NCBI GenBank assembly: GCA_965153455.1
Contig: OZ234498.1
Location: 13,888,001 to 13,952,000, forward strand
Length of the DNA stretch: 64,000 nt
Source: Sphagnum compactum
Taxonomy: Eukaryota; Bryophyta; Sphagnopsida; Sphagnales
Direction of reading: 5' to 3'
Within the stretch, counting starts at the first letter, position 1. The number at the start of each line of letters is the position of its first letter. Both the position numbers and the translations under genes were made by a program. This document shows positions 58,115 through 64,000 of this stretch, piece by piece. The notes under the pieces were generated by a model. It was not told the origin of the DNA and did not search any database. It saw only the letters and a program-made list of their open reading frames with translations.

Positions 58115-60015
58115 AAATAATAAAGCCCAAGTAAAGTAGTCATAACAAGCCATATCTTGTTAGTGTATGGAATTTCAATGAAGCTGAAAAAGAATTATTT
58201 GCTTGATGTTCATGTTTTGGTTCTTTTGTCAGATGGCCCTTGGGACCTTGGAATTGTGCTTGAACTTAATCATTTCATTTAATTCTCAACTTGAATCTAT
58301 TATTGTGGTACAAATTTTTTTAATGTTTAGCCACACAAAAAAAATAAAAAAAATCACCAAATCATATATATAGTTAACAATGACCTCCCTTCATTCTTCA
58401 AATACATGAAGTCAAATATTGGTTATGTTTAAACTAGGTGGATACACCCAATGCCATCTATATGAATTTCCGAGTAAAGTAACTATTGGAATGATCCTAT
58501 TTGTATCATCATGTTACATTTGTTGGTATAATCCTTGAAGAGCGATCAAGGGACTTGAATTCAATGAGGGACACTATATTTGGCATTTAAAGGGTGGACC
58601 AATGCTTAAACTTCCATGTGATTTGAAAGGAAAGTGTGAATGCTGATTTTAAATCCAAAATTTAATGGATTAACTAAAATTGGATTAGCTACTTAGGTCA
58701 ATCAATTTTGCAGATGAGATAGTTCATTACTCTACTACCTTGGCAACTTCGACACTACTTATATTATTTTGAAAAATGTTAAAAATTCCCCCAAATAATT
58801 TCAAATTTAAAAATGCACGAAGAAAAATTGAATCTTCAAGAATATTTTATTTTCTGAAATGAAGTTTTCAAAATTATTTAATTGATTGATAGAGGTGTGT
58901 TGAATGTACCGAGGTCCTCTAATATGAGCCTATGAGCCATTGAAATTCCATCAAAAAGTCTTTCATCAAAATACTTTCAACCATTCAACACTATGCCAAC
59001 ATAGGCATAAAATGAACTTTAATGAACCATTTTTGGGATTGTAAAACAATGTGGCTGTTTAAAATACAAGGTGGTAATCGTGCCTTAATTTTTTTTGTCA
59101 TATACGAGAGAGCTAATGTTCATTAAGTTATATGATTCATATTTTGCACCATGATATTTTTGCTAAAATCGAATCTTACTACATCAAGATCTTGCAAGGT
59201 TATGCATAATACATCAATGAGATCTCATACACAAAGTTTAAATTTGGTGTGATGATATAATATCTTAGCAAATTTTGGAAATTATTGAATACAATTCCCT
59301 TAAATTTTCCCATGATTTCCCATTGTGAATTTACTTCATTGGCCCATGTGAAGTGGATTGACTTAACACTACTACACAATCCAAATGATTAGATTCAAGT
59401 TGGCTTTTGTAGTATTTGTTCTTAGGTCCCACCTTTGGTAGTTCTATCAAGTGGGTTGTTATTGAATTATTGTATATTCCAAAATATGTGGAGGGCAATT
59501 CTATGCAGCATGCAAAATAATTTTTAATATGCCTACTTAGCCACCACTTCCGAGCCATTCTTATAGGCCATCAATCCATTACCACTTGCAAGTTTTAAAA
59601 GTGAGATGGAACCAACAATCACCCAACACACATGCAAGAGGGATGGTGTGCTTGGACAACTTAAAACACAACCAAAAAATCTCACCACCCATTTATGAAT
59701 AAAGAACACTTCAATTAGCTAATTCTGAAGCAAAATAGTTTTTGCATAGCCAATTGGAATCATCTCCCCAAGGAAGAACATAAGAAGGACATGGTAGCCA
59801 TTCACCTCATTTGAAGAAACTACAAAAAAAACATTGCACCCATCTTACCTTTTTTTTTCTTTTAAAATATCTATCAAGGTATCACATGAAAATAATTTAA
59901 AATAAAAAAAAAACTTCTAAGAAGTTCTTGTGATTGGTCCCACCTTCATGAGGAGTAAGGCATTACTGAAGAAAGCACATTATGCCATGGCCCATTCCAA
60001 ACATGTTACCCTACA
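58115..60015. other. AT-rich intergenic DNA, no gene seen
   Basis: Apart from dispersed-repeat copy D (58733-58907), this stretch shows neither a protein-like frame nor a clear repeat structure. Confidence 0.5.
58733..58907 (-). repeat. Dispersed repeat, copy D
   Basis: It aligns with copy B (16180-16380) over its whole length: 'taccttggcaacttcgacact', 'ttatattattttgaaaaatg', 'gaatcttcaagaatatttt', 'tttcaaaattatttaattg' and 'gtgttgaatg'. It aligns in reverse with copies A and C. Confidence 0.65.
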
Positions 60016-60470
60016 CATAACTACAACTCAAATTTAGTGGTGGATTTTACCCTTTAGGACTTAGATCCTATGAAGGCAAATTCTCAAGTTCCACCCAACA
60101 TGGACAAGTTTAGTTATATTTCATCTAATTATGATCAAAGACTTTGCAATTGGGTTTTACTTGTCTATTTGGTTGAACCTAAAATTACAACTCAAATTTT
60201 GTAGTGGAATGCTATTTAGGACTTAGATTTTAAGTAAGCCAAATTTCAAAGTCAACCCAATTTGGACCCGATTCATTGTATTTGGTCTAATCATGGTCAA
60301 AAGACTTTGCAATTGGGTTTTACTTGTGTCTTGGTTGAACACAATTACAAGTCAAATTTTGGTGGTGGAATGCTCTCTAGGATTTAGGAGTGTAGTAAAT
60401 CCTCAAATTCAACCCAATTTGGACTAGATTCATTGTATTTGGTCTAATCACAATCAAAGACTTTGTTTGC
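60016..60470 (+). repeat. ~160-bp tandem repeat, nearly three units
   Basis: 'caaagactttgcaattgggttttacttgt' style blocks start near 60136, 60299 and (shortened) 60455, giving spacings of 163 and 156 bp. Each unit also holds 'tacaa.tcaaattt.g.ggtgga', 'ggacttag' and 'caacccaatttggac'. It is non-coding. Confidence 0.75.
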
Positions 60471-63400
60471 AGTGAATTTTGGCTATTTTGTAAATTTAAA
60501 AAAAAAAAAAAACATTTTGGAGGAAAACTTGGCAAAAACATGTTTTTCAGCGAAAAAATTTCGTCAATTATGCAAAATCAAAAGATCGATTAGCCCCCCC
60601 GCCCGGCCCCCAAAAAAAAACATTGATCACAGTTTTTTATTATTATCATTTTATTTTTATTTTTATTTTGTGAATTAGACTTTTTTTGGGGGCGAATTTT
60701 CCCATTGTAGTGACTAAAAAATTGGCAAAAAAATATTTTTTAATTAAAAGATTTGTCAAAAAATTTGCCACTTGCCCAAAAAAACAAAAAACCAAAACCA
60801 ATTGTGGAGTGAAAAGACACAAGAAAGAAAGAAGGGAGACTCACCCTATTTTTTAATTTTTGCCCAACTAGTGTGTAGTTATGATTTACCCTTAGCTGAG
60901 GGAGGGTAAATGAGGTTATATGCCAAAATCATCATAAAGCATATATATTCATGTCAATGTTTTGCAATTTTGCAATGCATGTGGTTATGATGCATTTGTT
61001 TAAATTATGGTAACTAACTATTGAATAATACATTTTCTCTTGGCATTATTCCTTTTATTCATCACATTAATTACCTTGAAAAAGCTACTACCATATGCTC
61101 TTCCAACTCCTTTCGATTTTACTATAATTTTAATGTTATTGGTTGATTTTTATTTTAAATTTTAAATTCATGTGTTCAATACGATTGCAATGCCAAATTG
61201 CAAAAATAATTGTCTTTCTTCACTTTGAAATGTGCCATATTTATTTACCCTACATTTACCCGCATCTACCCACATGGTATGTGTAAGGATGGTAATGATG
61301 AAATATTTATCCCTATCCTTACCTTGTGAATAGGGCAAATGTTCATCAATCACCTTTACCCTTACCTAGATTCATAATTTTGCAAGGCCTTTATACCTTT
61401 CACCCAATTTGGAAGTCTATTTCTGAAGTCTATTTTTACCTTCACCTTCTTGACATGTTTTTGAATTTTTTTTTGTACTTTCTGTTATTATTATTTTCAT
61501 TTATTCGGTTTTTCAATGTTGTTACAATGGCAATAATCAATAACAAGATTTAGCCACAATTGGTTAGAATAAATCTCACAATAGATGTTTTTTTAAATCC
61601 TTTTCTACCTATAACCTTAAGATAGAAATCTGGCAATTTTTTATTTTTTAATTTTTTTGGGGCAAATTTAAGTCATTTAAAAAAAAATCCTTTGTTGCTG
61701 TTGCTAGGTCATTAATTTTCTTGCAAAATGGTGAAAATTCACCACAATAAAAATGTTATTTACATTTATCTAGCTAATGTGTAGAAATGGATATATTTGT
61801 CCAATACTACTCATTACCTTAGGATTTTCAAATAATCATATGTGACTTGGTGGTTCTCAAGGTTCAAAACCCATACCATGTCCCTTAGTGATTTCAAATC
61901 AAATGAGCCACTTTGGTGGTATGTTAATAGAATAGTATTTTTTAAAAATTAGGAATATAATCATTTTCACAAATTGATGAAAATCTTACTTATATTTCGA
62001 GTTCTCAAACACCTAGAATTGTAGGTTTTTCAAAGGGGAAGAAACCCAATTGACCCCTCTATGCTTAGCAAGCCAAAAATGGTTTATTTCAAAAGAAAAA
62101 ATCTTAAATTGGTTTGAACAATATAATTAAATAATTTTCACTTTTATTTATTGGGTTGCATGAGATTTTTTTAATGATTTGTTAATTGTGAGATGCCTTT
62201 GGATGAAAGGTTTATCAAACAAGTCATGCATTGGGGTTCTAGCTTGTGAACTTGATTGTCAACACTCAATGATGATGGACCAAGGGGGTGGAAGGGATCA
62301 CATGTGTGTAACAAGGGGTTGACTTTGGTAACTCATTTATGAGTTGACAAGAATTCAAGTGTTGGGATTAAGCTAGCCTCACTTTGAATTTGGCTTCCTT
62401 ATGATGTTGTTGCATCCTTTTAAAGTTCTTCACATTCACATTTCATAAAATACAAGGTTTCATTGTTACTTAAAGAACAACATTTTCATGTGATTTCTTG
62501 ATTTTTTACATGAGTTTCTAATTTGGTCATTTTGAGTGTCATATTAAGACGCATGTCATTATGTCCTGTTAGAAGTATGTTTGTTTGTTTGTTTTGCATG
62601 TGAAGCTTTAGATCCAATGATGAGTTGCACTTAATCGATCTCCCATGCATGACCTCAACTTAGTTTTGTCATCTCATCATTCCTTGGGGTGATTTGGGCT
62701 GAAATTCCTACCACATACATGAAAGTGTGTAAACTTTGAATCCATGGGATGAGTTTTTAGTTAAAGCTTCCGTTAAAGGCAAAAAAGGATGTAACTTAAC
62801 TAGTTTCAAATTGTCTTTCACACAACCAAGGCATTTTTTAAAAAACCAATTTAGTTTTTTTCTTAATATTAAATGCACATTGAACATTGGAAAAAAAAAT
62901 GTTGTCCAATTCCAAATTTTGAAAATGGCATCCAATCTTGGTATGGTGATTTGTTGATTTGATGGAACCTTTGGTACCATCCCAAGTGCAATTTTGGTAT
63001 GGAACCCAATTTATTACATTCCTAGACTTCTAGTTTTGGTTATTAAAAAATCCAAAATAGATTTTTTTGGGAATTAAAAACCAAGCTCAATTCCACCTTC
63101 CTAGGGTAAGTAGGGCAATCACTAAACTCTCAAGACCTGGCAATCTTTGAAAGTTGTTCCTTTGTTTTCAGAGGTCAAAAAAAATGTAAAGTTGTTCTTG
63201 GTATCTCATAATCATTTAGATTGTTCGAAATGAAATATTCATGAAGAAGATTTTCCCTTTGGAAATAGGGGGGTCACTTGTTTCAAAAAATTCTATCTAA
63301 AGTTTACCTTGTGATTTTTTAACATGCACTTTACATCTTATAAACGAACAATCCAACACTTATGATTGGATTTGTTTGCATCTTTGAGTTCTTCATGATC

Positions 63401-63669
63401 TTTGCATTTGCAAACATCTACCTTATTTTTAAATCACACCAAGCCTACAATTATTATGTTTTTTTTAGAAACGGATCACAAACATGTTCATGCATGGTTT
63501 GGATCTAACCAAAAGAATGGTTTTAGGCATCCATGGTCATATGGAGTTAGGGCTTTTAGGAAATCTAATTTTTCTAATTATCATGCAAGTGGGTGTCATC
63601 ATCAAGTTTTGCCATGTTGTGGTTGGATTTGTTTGCATCTTTGAGTTCTTTGTAATGTTCTTTGCATTT
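60471..63669. other. AT-rich intergenic DNA, no gene seen
   Basis: Poly-A and poly-T runs are frequent, and 'ccccccgcccggcccccaaaaaaaa' near 60595 is the only GC-rich patch. No frame is protein-like. Confidence 0.5.
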
Positions 63670-64000
63670 GTATTTTCCTGGTGATGTTCTTCCAAGTGCT
63701 TTTGTGTTCTTAATCCTCTTCCCAATGCTTTTTGTGGTTGTGATCCTCTTACTAATGTTCTTGTGATCACAATTCTTTCATGGTGTTCTTGTGTTCCAAT
63801 TCCTCTTCTTATATATCATTCTTAATGGTTGTGATTTCTTCCTTGGTGATCTTGTGATCTTGGTCTTCTTCCTAGTGTTTTACAAACTTGTAATCCTCTT
63901 TTTGGTGTTTTTTGTGGCCATGATCTTCTTCCTTGGTGCACTTGTGTTTATGGTCTTCTTCTTAATGCCCCTATGTAGGCCCTATGTAGACCCTAGGTTA
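63670..64000 (+). repeat. ~30-bp minisatellite reaching the window edge
   Basis: Units built on 'gatcctcttcctaatgttcttgt' start at 63712, 63742, 63771 and 63799 (spacing 28-30 bp) and continue with more divergence to the end of the window, so the array is incomplete here. Confidence 0.75.

Noticed and set aside
1-64000. tRNA, rRNA and organelle-derived inserts
   Set aside because: I looked for tRNA cloverleaf words (GGTTCGA-type T-loops with pairing arms), rRNA signatures and plastid gene fragments and saw none I could support by eye; a covariance-model scan would be decisive.

Overview
The window looks like nuclear DNA of a land plant. It contains three intron-bearing genes with plant-only domain architectures, canonical GT-AG introns of about 120-800 nt and CT-rich leaders. 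They sit in very AT-rich, transposon-littered intergenic sequence. The style of the LINE and hAT relics makes me lean to a seed-free vascular plant such as a fern or lycophyte, but that is an inference and not something the sequence proves.

Layout. 1-13 kb: AT-rich repeat land, with a roughly 207-bp tandem repeat present in opposite orientations at 1.1-3.0 kb and 5.9-6.6 kb, a 218-bp MITE with TA target duplication, G-rich simple repeats, and a 2.1-kb element bounded by inverted arms of about 270 bp. 14.3-15.7 kb (minus): a four-exon gene of the CCG-binding protein 1 / MEE14 family that emerges only after splicing. 16-25 kb: tandem duplications and a decayed hAT transposon with a broken transposase at 22.4-23.7 kb. 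25-26.5 kb: CpG-rich islands and a 35-G homopolymer. 26.6-30.1 kb (plus): a plastid-type RelA/SpoT homologue (RSH2/3-like, six exons, about 691 aa) whose leader carries upstream ORFs and a G-quadruplex motif. 30.7-31.5 kb: a non-autonomous hAT element with a target duplication. 34.6-40.8 kb (minus): a PRAF-type protein (PH, RCC1 repeats, FYVE, coiled coil, BRX; nine exons, about 1215 aa), with a possible small divergent transcription unit at 41.4 kb. 42-64 kb: repeats and relics, namely two related MITEs, a LINE reverse-transcriptase pseudogene, an isolated Ty3/gypsy integrase fragment, a Helitron-like element, tandem repeats of about 160 bp and a minisatellite running off the right edge. Weak coding-like segments at 54.7-56.1 kb could not be assigned.

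The three genes do not form a pathway. RSH makes and degrades (p)ppGpp in plastids, PRAF is a phosphoinositide- and small-GTPase-linked regulator, and the CBP1-like protein has an assigned role only in Arabidopsis. I found no clearly new gene system. The most useful results are the reconstructed gene models, the leader of RSH, and several transposable-element families whose ends can be defined inside the window.
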